59,628 nucleotides of DNA from an uncultured Collinsella sp. (GTDB lineage Bacteria > Actinomycetota > Coriobacteriia > Coriobacteriales > Coriobacteriaceae). Positions 27,340-36,197 of this stretch are shown here, piece after piece. Position numbers and translations under genes: made by a program. The stretch's first letter is position 1. Each line of letters starts with the position of its first letter. A model generated the notes under the pieces. The model saw only the letters and a program-made list of their open reading frames with translations, was not told the origin of the DNA and did no database searches. Location: the NCBI GenBank assembly GCA_937995345.1, contig CALKKS010000024.1, positions 1-59,628 on the forward strand, read 5' to 3'.

Positions 27340-29766
27340 TTACGCGTGCCAGATCTCGTCGCGGTACTCGCGAATGGTGCGGTCGCTCGAGAACCAGCCA
27401 CTGGACGCGGTGTTGAGCAGCGCCTTGCGGTTCCAGGTCTCCTGGTCGCCATAGCTGCCCGTGAGCTTTTCCCATGCATCAACGTAGCTGCGGAAGTCGG
27501 CCATGACCAGGTCGGGGTCGTTGTTGTTCATGAGCTCGTTGTAGATGCTCTCGAAGTTGCCCGAAAGACCCGCAAAGGTGTTGTCCTTGAGCTCGTCCAT
27601 CACGCGGCCCAGGCGCTCACGGTCTCCGTTGAGGGTATCCCACGCAAAGTAGCTGTTGGATGCCCAGAGCTGCTCGACCTCGGGAGCGGTCAGGCCAAAG
27701 ATGGCCTCGTTCTCGCGCCCAGCCAGATCGGCGATCTCGATGTTGGCGCCGTCGAGGGTGCCCAGCGTAATGGCGCCGTTCATCATGAGCTTCATGTTGG
27801 ACGTGCCCGAGGCCTCCTTGCCGGCCGTGGAGATCTGCTCCGAGATCTCGGCGGCGGGGTAGATGAGCTGGGCGTTGCTCACGCGGAAGTTGGGGATAAA
27901 GCAGACCTTCATGACCTCGTTGACGCGGGCATCGTTGTTGATGACGTCGGCCACGGAGTTAATGAGGCGGATGGTCTCCTTGGCGAAGGTGTAGCTCGAG
28001 GCAGCCTTGCCGCTAAAGATGAAGGTCGTCGGCGTCACATGGAAGTTGGGATCCGCGATGCGACGGTTGTAGATGTCCATCACCTTCATGATGTTCATGA
28101 GCTGGCGCTTGTAGGCATGGAAGCGCTTAACCTGAACATCGAAGACGGTGTTGGGGTCAATGACCAGACCGGTCTCGGCCTTGACGTAGGCGGCCAGGCG
28201 CTCCTTGTTAGCGCGCTTGGAGGCACCCACGGCCTTGAGGAACTCGGCGTCGTTCTGGAACTCCTTGAGTTTCTCCAGCTCAAAGGCGTCCTTGAGCCAG
28301 CCATCGCCAATGGCCTCGGTCACGAGCTTGGCATAGGTGGGGTTGGCCTCGGCAAAGAAGCGACGGTGCGAGATGCCGTTGGTCTTGTTGTTGAACTTCT
28401 CGGGCGTCAGGGCATAGAAGTCCTTGAGCACGATGTTCTTGATAATGTCGGAGTGGATCTTGGCCACGCCGTTGACGCTGTGGCTGCAGATCACGGACAG
28501 GTTGGCCATGCGAATCTCGCCGTCCCACAGGATGGCGGTCTGGCGCAAACGCTCCTGCCAGCCCTCCTGCGTGGTGTCGAACGACTCGTGCCAACGACGG
28601 CTGATCTCGTCGATGATCTGGTACACGCGGGGGAGGAGCTTGGAGAACGTGCCGATGGGCCACTTCTCCAGAGCCTCGGGCAGGATGGTGTGGTTGGTAT
28701 AGCTCACGACCTGCGTCACGATGTTCCAGGCGTCGTCCCACTCGAGCTTCTTCTCGTCGATGAGGATGCGCATGAGCTCGGGGCCGCACATGGCGGGGTG
28801 CGTGTCGTTGGTGTGGATGGCCACAAACTGCGGCAGCAGCTCCCAGTTCTCACCGTGCTCCTTCTCAAAGGTGTCGAGCAGGCTGTAGATGCCGGCCGAG
28901 ACAAACAGGTACTCCTGCTTCAGGCGCAGCAGACGGCCGTGCTCGCCGGCGTCGTTGGGGTAGAGGATAGCGCTGATGGCCTCGGCCTCGGCGCGCTCGG
29001 CATCGGCGAGGGCATAGTCGCCGCGGTTGAAGGCCTCAAGGTCAAAGTGCTCCTCGACCGGCTCGGCGGCCCAAACGCGCAGCTTGTTGACGGTCTCGCC
29101 GGCATAGCCCACCACGGGGATGTCGTAAGGGACGGCCAGGATGTCCTGCGTATCCACCGTGCGGTAGAACGTGCGGCCGTCCTCCTCAAAGCCCTCGACG
29201 TGGCCGCCAAACTTAATGGTCACGGCCTTGTCCTGACGACGGACCTCCCAGGGATAGCCGTGGGTGAGCCACTCGTCGGTGGCCTCGACCTGGCTGCCGT
29301 TGACGATCTCCTGCTTAAACAGGCCATAGCGGTAGCGCATGCCGTTGCCGTAGCCGGCAATGCCCTCGGCTGCCATGGAATCCAGGAAGCACGCTGCCAG
29401 ACGTCCCAGGCCACCGTTGCCCAGAGCCGGATCGGGCTCCTGGTTCTCGATGACGGACAGGTCAAAGCCCATGTCGTCGAGCGCCTCGGCGACCATGTCG
29501 CGAACGCCAAAGTTGAGCAGGTAGTTGTCGAGCAGGCGACCGATCAAAAACTCGATCGAGAAGTAGTACACGCGCTTCTTGCCCTCGGCGGTGGCACGGG
29601 CGTCACTCTTGGTGGCAACGGTGCGCGCCTTCTCGGCCACGAGCTTGGCCAGGGCGTTAAAGCGGTCGAGGTCGCTGGCGGCCTCGACGCTCTTGCCGCT
29701 GATGCTCATGACGGCATCGCGATAGAGCTCGGTAAACTCCTGCTTGTTGTCGAAGATCTTATTCAT
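27340..29766 (-). CDS. glgP: Glycogen/maltodextrin phosphorylase (GT35)
   Basis: An 808-residue PLP-dependent phosphorylase releasing glucose-1-phosphate from alpha-1,4-glucan ends. Family marks are the N-terminal YYFSIEFLIGRLLDNYL, NDTHPA, and the PLP-lysine region EASGTSNMKLMMNGAITLG with GTLDGANIE. The length is normal. GAAAGGA precedes the start at 29766. It sits between glgB and glgC on the same strand, so degradation and synthesis enzymes share a cluster. Confidence 0.96.
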   Translation of the reverse strand: MNKIFDNKQEFTELYRDAVMSISGKSVEAASDLDRFNALAKLVAEKARTVATKSDARATAEGKKRVYYFSIEFLIGRLLDNYLLNFGVRDMVAEALDDMGFDLSVIENQEPDPALGNGGLGRLAACFLDSMAAEGIAGYGNGMRYRYGLFKQEIVNGSQVEATDEWLTHGYPWEVRRQDKAVTIKFGGHVEGFEEDGRTFYRTVDTQDILAVPYDIPVVGYAGETVNKLRVWAAEPVEEHFDLEAFNRGDYALADAERAEAEAISAILYPNDAGEHGRLLRLKQEYLFVSAGIYSLLDTFEKEHGENWELLPQFVAIHTNDTHPAMCGPELMRILIDEKKLEWDDAWNIVTQVVSYTNHTILPEALEKWPIGTFSKLLPRVYQIIDEISRRWHESFDTTQEGWQERLRQTAILWDGEIRMANLSVICSHSVNGVAKIHSDIIKNIVLKDFYALTPEKFNNKTNGISHRRFFAEANPTYAKLVTEAIGDGWLKDAFELEKLKEFQNDAEFLKAVGASKRANKERLAAYVKAETGLVIDPNTVFDVQVKRFHAYKRQLMNIMKVMDIYNRRIADPNFHVTPTTFIFSGKAASSYTFAKETIRLINSVADVINNDARVNEVMKVCFIPNFRVSNAQLIYPAAEISEQISTAGKEASGTSNMKLMMNGAITLGTLDGANIEIADLAGRENEAIFGLTAPEVEQLWASNSYFAWDTLNGDRERLGRVMDELKDNTFAGLSGNFESIYNELMNNNDPDLVMADFRSYVDAWEKLTGSYGDQETWNRKALLNTASSGWFSSDRTIREYRDEIWHA

Positions 29767-29860
29767 ACGTTCCTTTCCCCCGGGGATGTTTCTCCCGGAA
29801 CGGTTATGACTTGTATCCTACGCCTCGGCGAGGCGGGTAATTACAGCTGTAACGGCTTTG

Positions 29861-32122
29861 TTACGCATCCTTGGCAGACGGCTTAACAGAAGCAGACTTG
29901 GCCTTGGTAGCGGCCTTTTTGGCAGCCGGCTTTTTGGTCGCGGTAGCCTTAGCAGCGGGCTTGGCAGCGGGCTTGGTGGCCTTGGCCTTAGCCGGAGCCT
30001 TTTTGGCCGCAGCAGTCTTGGGCTTCACCGAGGACGTGCGCTTACGCGTAGCCTTCTTCGGCTCCTCAACCACCGGCGGCTTGTAGCTGCTGGGACCGCG
30101 GCGCTTAAGCACCACGCCAGCCAGGCCGGGCACCTTGATCTCAATGGAGTCCATCTGCCCGTTCCAGGGATAGGGCTCGCTCGAGCAGGTGTAAGGCTCT
30201 TCGCCGGCATAGCCGCTGCCGCCAAACTCGGGACGGTCGGAATCGAAGATGACTTCCCAGTCACCCTCGCGCGGCACGCCCACGCGGAAGCTCTCGTAGC
30301 TCGCCGGGTCAAAGTTGATCAGGATTACCAGGTCGTCATCGATGTCCTCGCCCTGGCGCACAAAGCTCACGATGGACTGTTTGGAGTTGTCCGCATCGAT
30401 CCAGGTAAAGCCGTCGTCGGTGTAGCCGCGCTCGTACAGGGCGGGCTCGGCGGTGTACAGGTGGTTGAGCGCCTTGATAAACGCCTGATGATGACGGTGA
30501 GTCTCATACTCCTCGGTCAGGAACCACTGGATGGACTCGTAGTAGCGCCACTCAATAAACTGGCCGATCTCGTTGCCCATAAAGTTGAGCTTGGCACCGG
30601 GATGCGTCATCTGGTAGAAGGCCAGCGTGCGCAGGCCGGCAAACTGGCGCCACCAGTCGCCCGGCATGCGGCCGATGAGCGAGCACTTGCCGTGCACGAC
30701 CTCGTCGTGGCTCAGCGGGCAGATAAAGTTCTCGGTAAAGGCGTACATGATGGAGAACGTGAGCAGCCCGTGGTTGCCGGGGCGCCACGGAAAATCTGTC
30801 TGCATGTAGTGCAGGGTGTCGTTCATCCAGCCCATGTCCCACTTGTAGTGGAAGCCCAGGCCACCGTCCTGCGGCGGGTAGGTCACGAGCGGCCACGCGG
30901 TGGACTCCTCGGCCATCATCATCACGTCGGGGTAATGCGCCTCCACGGCGCAGTTGACCTGGCGGATAAACGCGCTGGCGTCCAGATCCTCCTCGGTACC
31001 GTACTTGTTGAACTTCTTTTGGCCCGGATCGTCGATGCCAAAGTTGAGGTACAGCATGCTGGATACGCCGTCCATGCGAATGCCGTCAACGTGGAAGTTT
31101 TCGAGCCAGTACAGCACGTTGGAGACCAGGAAGGAACGGACCTCGCCACGGGCGAAGTCAAACTTGTGCGTGCCCCAGTTGGGGTGAATCTCGTGCTCAA
31201 ACAGCATTTGGCCGTTAAAGGTGGCAAGGCCGTGGGAGTCGGCGCAAAAACCGCCGGGCACCCAGTCCATGATCACGCCGATGCCCGCCTCGTGGCATGC
31301 ATCGATAAAGTGCATAAGCTGCTGCGGATTGCCGTAACGCGACGTGGCAGCATAGTAGCCGGTCGTCTGGTAGCCCCAGGAGCCATCGAAGGGATGCTCC
31401 ATAAGCGGCATGACCTCAATGTGCGTATAGCCCATGTCGCGCACGTAGTCCACGAGCTCCACCGACAGGTCGTCGTAGGTGTAGAACTCGCCGCGCTGCG
31501 CGGGGAAGGGATCCATGGGGCCGGGGTAGTTGCCGTACTCGTCCGGCTCGCCCTGCGGCGCGTCGCCGTGGCGCTTCCACGAGCCAATGTGCACCTCGTA
31601 GATGTTGAGCGGCTGCGACATGTGATTGTGGTCGGCGCGGCGCTTGAGCCACGCGGCGTCGTTCCACTTGTAGCCGTCCAGGCTCCACAGCACGCTTGCC
31701 GTACCCGGAGGGCACTCGGCCTTAAAGGCGTACGGATCGGCCTTGTAGAGCTTTTCGCCCTCGTTGGTCTCGATAAGGTACTTATAGAGCTGATCCTGCT
31801 CGGCGCCAGGAATAAAGCCTTCCCAAATAGCGCTCGTATGCACGGGCACCAGCGGGTTGGCTTCCTCATCCCAGTCGTTAAATTCGCCAATAACGTGGAC
31901 ACTCTTTACATCGGGCGCCCAAACGCAAAAACGCCAGCCGCGCGTGCGGTTCTGCGTATCGGGGTGCGCGCCCATCTTTTCCCAGCTGCGCTCCCACATG
32001 CCAATGCCAAACAGATAGACATCGTCCTTAGAGAGCTCCGGTGCGTGCGGAGCGGCCTTGCGGGTAGCGGGCTTTTTTGCCGTTGGCTTTAGCTTTGTAT
32101 CGCTCACGTTTGATCCCATCAT
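29861..32122 (-). CDS. glgB: 1,4-alpha-glucan branching enzyme (GH13) with basic H1-like tail
   Basis: A ~753-residue enzyme forming alpha-1,6 branches. A CBM48 N-domain is followed by the GH13 barrel with nucleophile Asp in DGIRMDGVSSMLYLNFG, Glu in MMAEESTAWP and the third Asp in CPLSHDEVVHGK. The last ~66 residues (29864-30060) are a Lys/Ala/Thr/Pro-rich tail with KKAPAKAKATKPAAKPAAK-like blocks, and the first ~25 residues also contain KPTAKKPATRKAAP. These flanks are not part of the usual GlgB. The start is uncertain: ATG 32122, ATG 32119 or GTG 32107, none with a strong Shine-Dalgarno. It is first gene of the glycogen cluster, with operator-like palindromes 220-310 nt upstream. Confidence 0.94.
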   Translation of the reverse strand: MMGSNVSDTKLKPTAKKPATRKAAPHAPELSKDDVYLFGIGMWERSWEKMGAHPDTQNRTRGWRFCVWAPDVKSVHVIGEFNDWDEEANPLVPVHTSAIWEGFIPGAEQDQLYKYLIETNEGEKLYKADPYAFKAECPPGTASVLWSLDGYKWNDAAWLKRRADHNHMSQPLNIYEVHIGSWKRHGDAPQGEPDEYGNYPGPMDPFPAQRGEFYTYDDLSVELVDYVRDMGYTHIEVMPLMEHPFDGSWGYQTTGYYAATSRYGNPQQLMHFIDACHEAGIGVIMDWVPGGFCADSHGLATFNGQMLFEHEIHPNWGTHKFDFARGEVRSFLVSNVLYWLENFHVDGIRMDGVSSMLYLNFGIDDPGQKKFNKYGTEEDLDASAFIRQVNCAVEAHYPDVMMMAEESTAWPLVTYPPQDGGLGFHYKWDMGWMNDTLHYMQTDFPWRPGNHGLLTFSIMYAFTENFICPLSHDEVVHGKCSLIGRMPGDWWRQFAGLRTLAFYQMTHPGAKLNFMGNEIGQFIEWRYYESIQWFLTEEYETHRHHQAFIKALNHLYTAEPALYERGYTDDGFTWIDADNSKQSIVSFVRQGEDIDDDLVILINFDPASYESFRVGVPREGDWEVIFDSDRPEFGGSGYAGEEPYTCSSEPYPWNGQMDSIEIKVPGLAGVVLKRRGPSSYKPPVVEEPKKATRKRTSSVKPKTAAAKKAPAKAKATKPAAKPAAKATATKKPAAKKAATKAKSASVKPSAKDA

Positions 32123-32343
32123 GACGCGGCAGCGTGTTGCCTTGGTGACTAGATGCGAAAGGTCCAAGGCTGCACGAATCGAAGGGACGGCGATAGTTCT
32201 ATGATTCGTTCCACCTCGCGTGCTCGGTGGAACTTTCGGCAGAAACTACCATAACACCTGTACATTACTTTTATGGAGGAAAGTGGTTTTGCGGCGGCTT
32301 TTAATCGGTGAGCGCCATGTTTAGACCACTGACAGAATTGCGA

Positions 32344-32369
32344 TGGTAAAACTCTTGACAGTTTTACCA
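32344..32369. promoter_or_regulatory. Putative operator: TGGTAAAAC inverted repeat
   Basis: TGGTAAAAC (32344-32352) and its exact complement GTTTTACCA (32361-32369) are spaced by 8 nt, and a TTGACA lies between them at 32355-32360. It lies between the divergent glgB and HAD genes. Inverted half-sites overlapping a -35-like box suggest repressor binding. Confidence 0.55.
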
Positions 32370-32390
32370 ATTAGGGTTTTTAGATTGTTA

Positions 32391-32431
32391 GTTTTACGTT
32401 TGGTAAAACGTTTTTAGCAGGATGTTTACCA
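32391..32431. promoter_or_regulatory. Putative second and third operator sites in the glgB/HAD divergent region
   Basis: GTTTTAC (32391-32397) and GTAAAAC (32403-32409) form a 7-bp inverted repeat with 5-nt spacing, and GTTTACCA follows at 32424-32431, just upstream of the HAD gene Shine-Dalgarno. The words match those upstream of the GH13-GH77 gene. The remainder of the gap (32123-32343) shows no gene. Confidence 0.5.
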
Positions 32432-32453
32432 TTTGACATCGAAAGGTTCGTTT

Positions 32454-33143
32454 ATGTCCCAGACCGCCGCCCCCAACGTTGCTTTTATTTTCGATTGCGA
32501 CGGCACGCTGGTTAATAGCACCCCCGTTTGGGCCTATGCCCAGCCCGAGTTATTGCGCCGCCACGGCGTTGATGTGACGGTCGACGATTTTGCCCAGTTT
32601 GAGCACCTTTCGCTCGAGGACGAGTGCCAGGCCTACCATGACACGTGGGGTATTGGTAAAGATGGTGAGGAGCTGTATCGCGAGCTGAGCGAGATTCTCA
32701 TCGATGGCTATTCCAAGGTGCCGCCGCGTGAGGGTCTTCTGGCATTTTTGGAGCAGGCGAAGGCGGCGGGCATTGCCATGTGCGTGGCCACGTCCACGCC
32801 GGCCGAACTGGTGAAGTCCGCCCTTGCGGGTGCGGGTCTTGATCGCTATATGGAGTTTATTACCACGACGGGCGAGGCGGGACGTTCCAAGCAGTTCCCC
32901 GACGTGTACGAGCTGGCGCTGCGCCGTCTTGAGGAGCGCCGCGGGCACAAGTTTGAGCGCTCGTGGGTGTTTGAGGACGCCGTCTTTGGACTTAAGAGCT
33001 CTGGCACCGCAGGCTTTAAGCGCGTGGGCATCTATGACCCGCACGGCCGTATGGAGCGCGACGAGGTGCGTGCTAACTGCGACATATTTATCGACAGCTA
33101 TGAGGACCTGAACCTGGTCCGCGTGCTTTCGTTTGAGGGCTAG
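32454..33143 (+). CDS. HAD-superfamily sugar-phosphatase-like hydrolase
   Basis: A 229-residue HAD phosphatase of the beta-phosphoglucomutase/PGP subgroup. Motif I is FDCDGTLVNS (nucleophile Asp), a helical cap follows, motif II Thr is in CVATSTP, the Lys is in RSKQFPDVYE and motif III is VFEDAVFGLKSS. The ATG at 32454 has GAAAGG 7 nt upstream. It is divergent from glgB and shares its operator region, so a role in hexose-phosphate turnover is plausible but not shown. thiN follows 9 nt later. Confidence 0.9.
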   Translation: MSQTAAPNVAFIFDCDGTLVNSTPVWAYAQPELLRRHGVDVTVDDFAQFEHLSLEDECQAYHDTWGIGKDGEELYRELSEILIDGYSKVPPREGLLAFLEQAKAAGIAMCVATSTPAELVKSALAGAGLDRYMEFITTTGEAGRSKQFPDVYELALRRLEERRGHKFERSWVFEDAVFGLKSSGTAGFKRVGIYDPHGRMERDEVRANCDIFIDSYEDLNLVRVLSFEG

Positions 33144-33152
33144 GCGAGGGCC

Positions 33153-33833
33153 GTGGCTTGCAAAGTATTAGTTGTTTGCGGTTCGCCGGTGGTGGCGAGT
33201 GCGGACCTGCTGCGACAATTGGCGGGTGAGTGCGACCACATTGTAGCCGTAGACCGCGGGCTGGACGCGCTGCTGGGCGCGGGGCTGGGCTGCGACGTAT
33301 ATGTAGGGGATGCCGATACGGTGAGCGAAGCGGGTCGTGCGTTGGTCGATGCCGCCGAAGCCTTTGAGGTGGAGCGTCACAACCCCTACAAGGACTACAC
33401 CGACTTGGCACTAGCCCTAGACACCGTCCGCCGCCGCTGGCCCAACGCAGAGGTGGTCGCAACCTGCGCCACCGGAGGCCGCCCCGACATGGCCCTGTCT
33501 GTGCTGGGCCTGTTGGCGGGCTATACGGACGCCCCCGTCTGGATTGCCGAGGACGAAGTAACGGCCAGAATCCTCCATCAGAACGAAACCTGGACCATCC
33601 AGGGCGCCGAAGACAAGACCTTCTCCATCATCGCCATAGCTCCCAACACAGAGATAAGCGAACACGGCCTAGAATGGGAGCTAGACCACAGCTCCTTAGG
33701 CCTGCTAGCCGACACGGGCATCAGCAACATAGTCCGATCCACCGCAAAGATAGCCGTCCATACGGGTGTCGCAATAGCGTATTTGCTCCATCAGGGTTTT
33801 ATCGGGACGGCGGATAAAAATAATCGCTCGTAG
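33153..33833 (+). CDS. thiN: Thiamine pyrophosphokinase
   Basis: A 226-residue enzyme transferring pyrophosphate from ATP to thiamine. Family marks are VVCGSP, IVAVDRGLDAL, VGDADTVS, the acidic KDYTDLALAL and ATGGRPDMALSVLGLL. It starts with GTG and follows the HAD gene by 9 nt, so probably one operon. From about 33400 onward the codons shift to C-ending and rare CTA/ATA codons. Its last codons and stop lie inside hairpin element G, meaning the C-terminus has been remodelled by that element. Confidence 0.9.
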   Translation: MACKVLVVCGSPVVASADLLRQLAGECDHIVAVDRGLDALLGAGLGCDVYVGDADTVSEAGRALVDAAEAFEVERHNPYKDYTDLALALDTVRRRWPNAEVVATCATGGRPDMALSVLGLLAGYTDAPVWIAEDEVTARILHQNETWTIQGAEDKTFSIIAIAPNTEISEHGLEWELDHSSLGLLADTGISNIVRSTAKIAVHTGVAIAYLLHQGFIGTADKNNRS

Positions 33834-33856
33834 AGTGATTATTTTTGCCCCGTCCC
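33804..33856. repeat. Hairpin element G overlapping the thiN stop codon
   Basis: Arms starting GGGACGGCGGATAAAA (33804) and ending CCCCGTCCC (33856) pair around GATTATTTTT with a small bulge, and the inner ATC-CTC/GAG-GAT bases continue the stem to a 3-nt tip. The outer GGGAC/GTCCC ends resemble elements C, D and E. The thiN stop at 33831-33833 is within it. It could also stop transcription before tRNA-Ala. Confidence 0.8.
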
Positions 33857-33939
33857 AGGAAAACCCGTAAGGAGGATAGCCAATTCAAAATTCTCCCTTG
33901 CATCCCCGAAGATCTTCCCCTATAGTATCTCCTCGTCAC

Positions 33940-34015
33940 GGGGGCGTAGCTCAGCTGGGAGAGCGCTTGACTGGCAGTCAAGAGGTCAGGGGTTCGATCC
34001 CCCTCGTCTCCACCA
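33940..34015 (+). tRNA. tRNA-Ala(GGC)
   Basis: A 76-nt cloverleaf: acceptor GGGGGCG pairs with CGTCTCC (two G-U pairs), the D arm is GCTC/GAGC, the anticodon stem is CTTGA/TCAAG with loop CTGGCAG (anticodon GGC, 33973-33975), the T arm has TTCGATC, and CCA is encoded. It closely resembles other bacterial tRNA-Ala(GGC). Confidence 0.96.
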
Positions 34016-34026
34016 TCGTGAATTCA

Positions 34027-34056
34027 AAAGGCCACCGTATACCCGGTGGCCTTTTT
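34027..34056 (+). terminator. Terminator after tRNA-Ala
   Basis: A 10-bp stem of AAAGGCCACC and GGTGGCCTTT around GTATACCC, with a T5 tail, lies 12 nt after the CCA end. Confidence 0.9.
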
Positions 34057-34810
34057 CATACCCATCAACCCCACAAACCAAAGTGACGTGTCCACCCGCG
34101 CCACCCTGCAAAAAGTTGCGCAATTACCTTCCCGGTTTTGTACAAAGTTTGTTAGCCAAGCATAATAGTTTGAGCAATTCGCGCCGCCAGCAATACAACT
34201 CAGGCAGTGTTCACCAACCCGCACACCCCCATAAACCTGCGGTAATGTGTGCAAGACGGCACAATATCCCCCATAACCACGGCAAATAAACAGATATGTT
34301 GCTCAACACACCCCAAAACGCATGGGCCACCTGCTGTGCTAGGATACCTAAGTCACATGGGTTCAACTGTGCTCACGGCTCCAGCAAGCCGCAAAGCGCA
34401 GGGTCGATCAGCATCCGGCCGTAACGGCGGTGCCAGAAAAACCACGAGCTCCAATAGCGTCGTCATGCGTATCGCATCTAAAGTGTTTGTACTTGACTTT
34501 GTTCAAGCTGTACTTTCGAATCGATATTTCATGACAAAGCGCAGCAGTCCTTCAGCTGTTTGCGCGCGGTTCAGTTTTGCACCCGCTCGACTGGGCCGCG
34601 CGCAGCCAGCTGGAGTTGCGGTCATTTTGCGATACACGTCCGCGACTCTAGCAACTGCACGCATACATACCGTTCACGGTGGGGCAGAGCCACGTGCTTG
34701 TCTAACTGGGCTCAGGGTTTGAATATGGAGCGCCTTCGCGCACAAGCGCCCTGGCGAAGCCATACCCAAACCCCGTGAGCCACACGTAAGACAGCAAGGG
34801 GGTGGTGCTC
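34057..34810 (+). other. Gene-free leader region before the polysaccharide operon
   Basis: About 750 nt without a convincing gene: open frames here lack Shine-Dalgarno sites, recognisable domains and codon bias. A TTGACT at ~34493 followed by AT-rich sequence may be a promoter. Several imperfect hairpins occur near 34600-34670 (AGTTGC paired with GCAACT). Given the NusG paralogue immediately downstream, this is a likely long 5' leader carrying antitermination signals; this is inference from context. Confidence 0.45.
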
Positions 34811-35356
34811 GTGTGGTATGTGATCCAGGTCATTAACGGTCGCGAAGACGTAATGCGCGAGCGCATCGAGCGCATGGTGCCGGCTGGAGCCATGCAGGAG
34901 CTCTTTTATCCCCAATATCAAACCGAGATCAAGGTACACGGCGAATGGGTCAACACGACCAAGCCGCTCTTTCCCGGTTATCTTATCTGCGATACGGCAG
35001 ATCCCCGTACTGTGCAACAGTATCTGCTGCGCATGGACGACTTTGCCCGGGTGCTTTCCCAGGACGGTCAGTTTGTGCCGCTGGCAAAAGAAGAGACCCA
35101 GCTCATTGGCAGCTTTACGCATAGAGGAGACCGCGTAGTGCCCATGAGCGAGGCCTTAAAGGATGGCGACCAGGTCGTAGTGACGGCAGGTCCGCTTCTG
35201 GGCCACGAAGGCCTTATCAAAACCATTAACAGACGCAAGAGCACTGCTTTTCTGGAGCTCAACTTGTGCGGCCGACGCGTAACCACCCGCGTTGGCCTCG
35301 CGGTGCTTTCAGCCGAGCAGCGCGCCATGCGAAACCTTAAAAAGGCGATCGCCTGA
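34811..35356 (+). CDS. NusG-paralogue transcription antiterminator (LoaP/RfaH/UpxY-like)
   Basis: A 181-residue protein with an N-terminal NGN domain (WYVIQVINGRED at the start, LFPGYLIC near residue 58) and a C-terminal KOW domain (DGDQVVVTAGPLLGHEGLIKTINR). NusG paralogues placed first in surface-polysaccharide operons let RNA polymerase read through terminators in long operons. GTG 34811 lies 8 nt after AAGGGG; GTG 34802 is possible. Codon use and position fit the head of the locus 35412-51309. Housekeeping nusG sits with secE/rplK, so this is the specialised paralogue. Confidence 0.88.
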   Translation: MWYVIQVINGREDVMRERIERMVPAGAMQELFYPQYQTEIKVHGEWVNTTKPLFPGYLICDTADPRTVQQYLLRMDDFARVLSQDGQFVPLAKEETQLIGSFTHRGDRVVPMSEALKDGDQVVVTAGPLLGHEGLIKTINRRKSTAFLELNLCGRRVTTRVGLAVLSAEQRAMRNLKKAIA

Positions 35357-35411
35357 CTGCGGGCGACTGTTTAACGGGACAAGGGGGATCCCCGGGGGCG
35401 GGGACGTAAGT

Positions 35412-36197
35412 TTGAAGGAAATAGTGCTAGATAATCAAATTGGAGAAGCAACAACTGTTGCAGTAGCGCAAGTGGATAGGCGCAGGGCCGCTAAGCTCCA
35501 AAATGCGGGAAAACACGAGCCGAGGTTGACCGAAAACGGTATTCCAGCAGATGTGCTGGAGAAGCTGCTACCCGGTAATGACATTGTTGAATTGGAAAAG
35601 CCAGTCGTTAATGGCGGACTGTTCTATCGTTTTATTAAGCGATCTTTTGATATTGTTTCCTGTGGCTGTGCCTTGATTCTACTCGCCATTCCCATGGCGG
35701 TCATTGCAGTCAAGATTAAAACCGAGTCCGAGGGCCCCGTCATTTACTCGCAGCGTCGCGTAGGAAAAGGCGGAAAAGTTTTCAATATCTACAAGTTCCG
35801 TAGCATGTATACCGATGCAGAGTCTCGAGGTGCTCAGTGGGCACAAGATGAAGATCCGCGCGTTACGCCTTTCGGTAAGGTTATGCGTAAGACTCGACTG
35901 GACGAGATTCCGCAGTTCTGGAATGTCTTTAAGGGCGACATGAGCCTTATCGGCCCCCGCCCTGAGCGTCCCGCGTTTTGTGAGGAGTTCGAGAAGCGTA
36001 TTCATGGTTGGCATTACCGCACCATGGTCCGCCCTGGCATTTCCGGCCTTGCCCAGGTTACAGGCGGTTATGACCTGCTTCCGAGCGAAAAGGTGCTGTT
36101 CGATCTGCAGTACATAAAAACAAGAAACATCAAGATGGATATTGTGATCATGCTTAAGACACTTGGTGTTGTGAGCACTGGCGACGGTGCGCGATGA
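35412..36197 (+). CDS. Initiating sugar-phosphate transferase (WbaP/WcaJ-type polyprenyl-phosphate glycosyltransferase)
   Basis: A ~261-residue short-form enzyme with one N-terminal hydrophobic segment (ILLAIPMAVIAV) and the catalytic sugar-transferase domain: QRRVGKGGKVFNIYKFRSMY, LDEIPQFWNVFKGDMSLIGP with PRPE, and PGISGLAQVTG. It transfers a sugar-1-phosphate to undecaprenyl phosphate at the membrane, starting each repeat unit. The start is set at TTG 35412; no ATG with a Shine-Dalgarno exists and upstream frame extends into the antiterminator gene. Its stop overlaps the next gene (ATGA). Confidence 0.9.
   Translation: MKEIVLDNQIGEATTVAVAQVDRRRAAKLQNAGKHEPRLTENGIPADVLEKLLPGNDIVELEKPVVNGGLFYRFIKRSFDIVSCGCALILLAIPMAVIAVKIKTESEGPVIYSQRRVGKGGKVFNIYKFRSMYTDAESRGAQWAQDEDPRVTPFGKVMRKTRLDEIPQFWNVFKGDMSLIGPRPERPAFCEEFEKRIHGWHYRTMVRPGISGLAQVTGGYDLLPSEKVLFDLQYIKTRNIKMDIVIMLKTLGVVSTGDGAR

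Noticed and set aside
27346..29886. Plus-strand open frame of 846 codons opposite glgP
   Set aside because: Antisense shadow of a phosphorylase with intact motifs; no recognisable protein features.
29858..32092. Plus-strand open frame of 744 codons opposite glgB
   Set aside because: Antisense shadow of glgB caused by codon composition.
34249..34722. 157-codon open frame in the leader before the NusG paralogue
   Set aside because: No Shine-Dalgarno, no domain, codon use unlike either core or capsule genes; better explained as untranslated leader.
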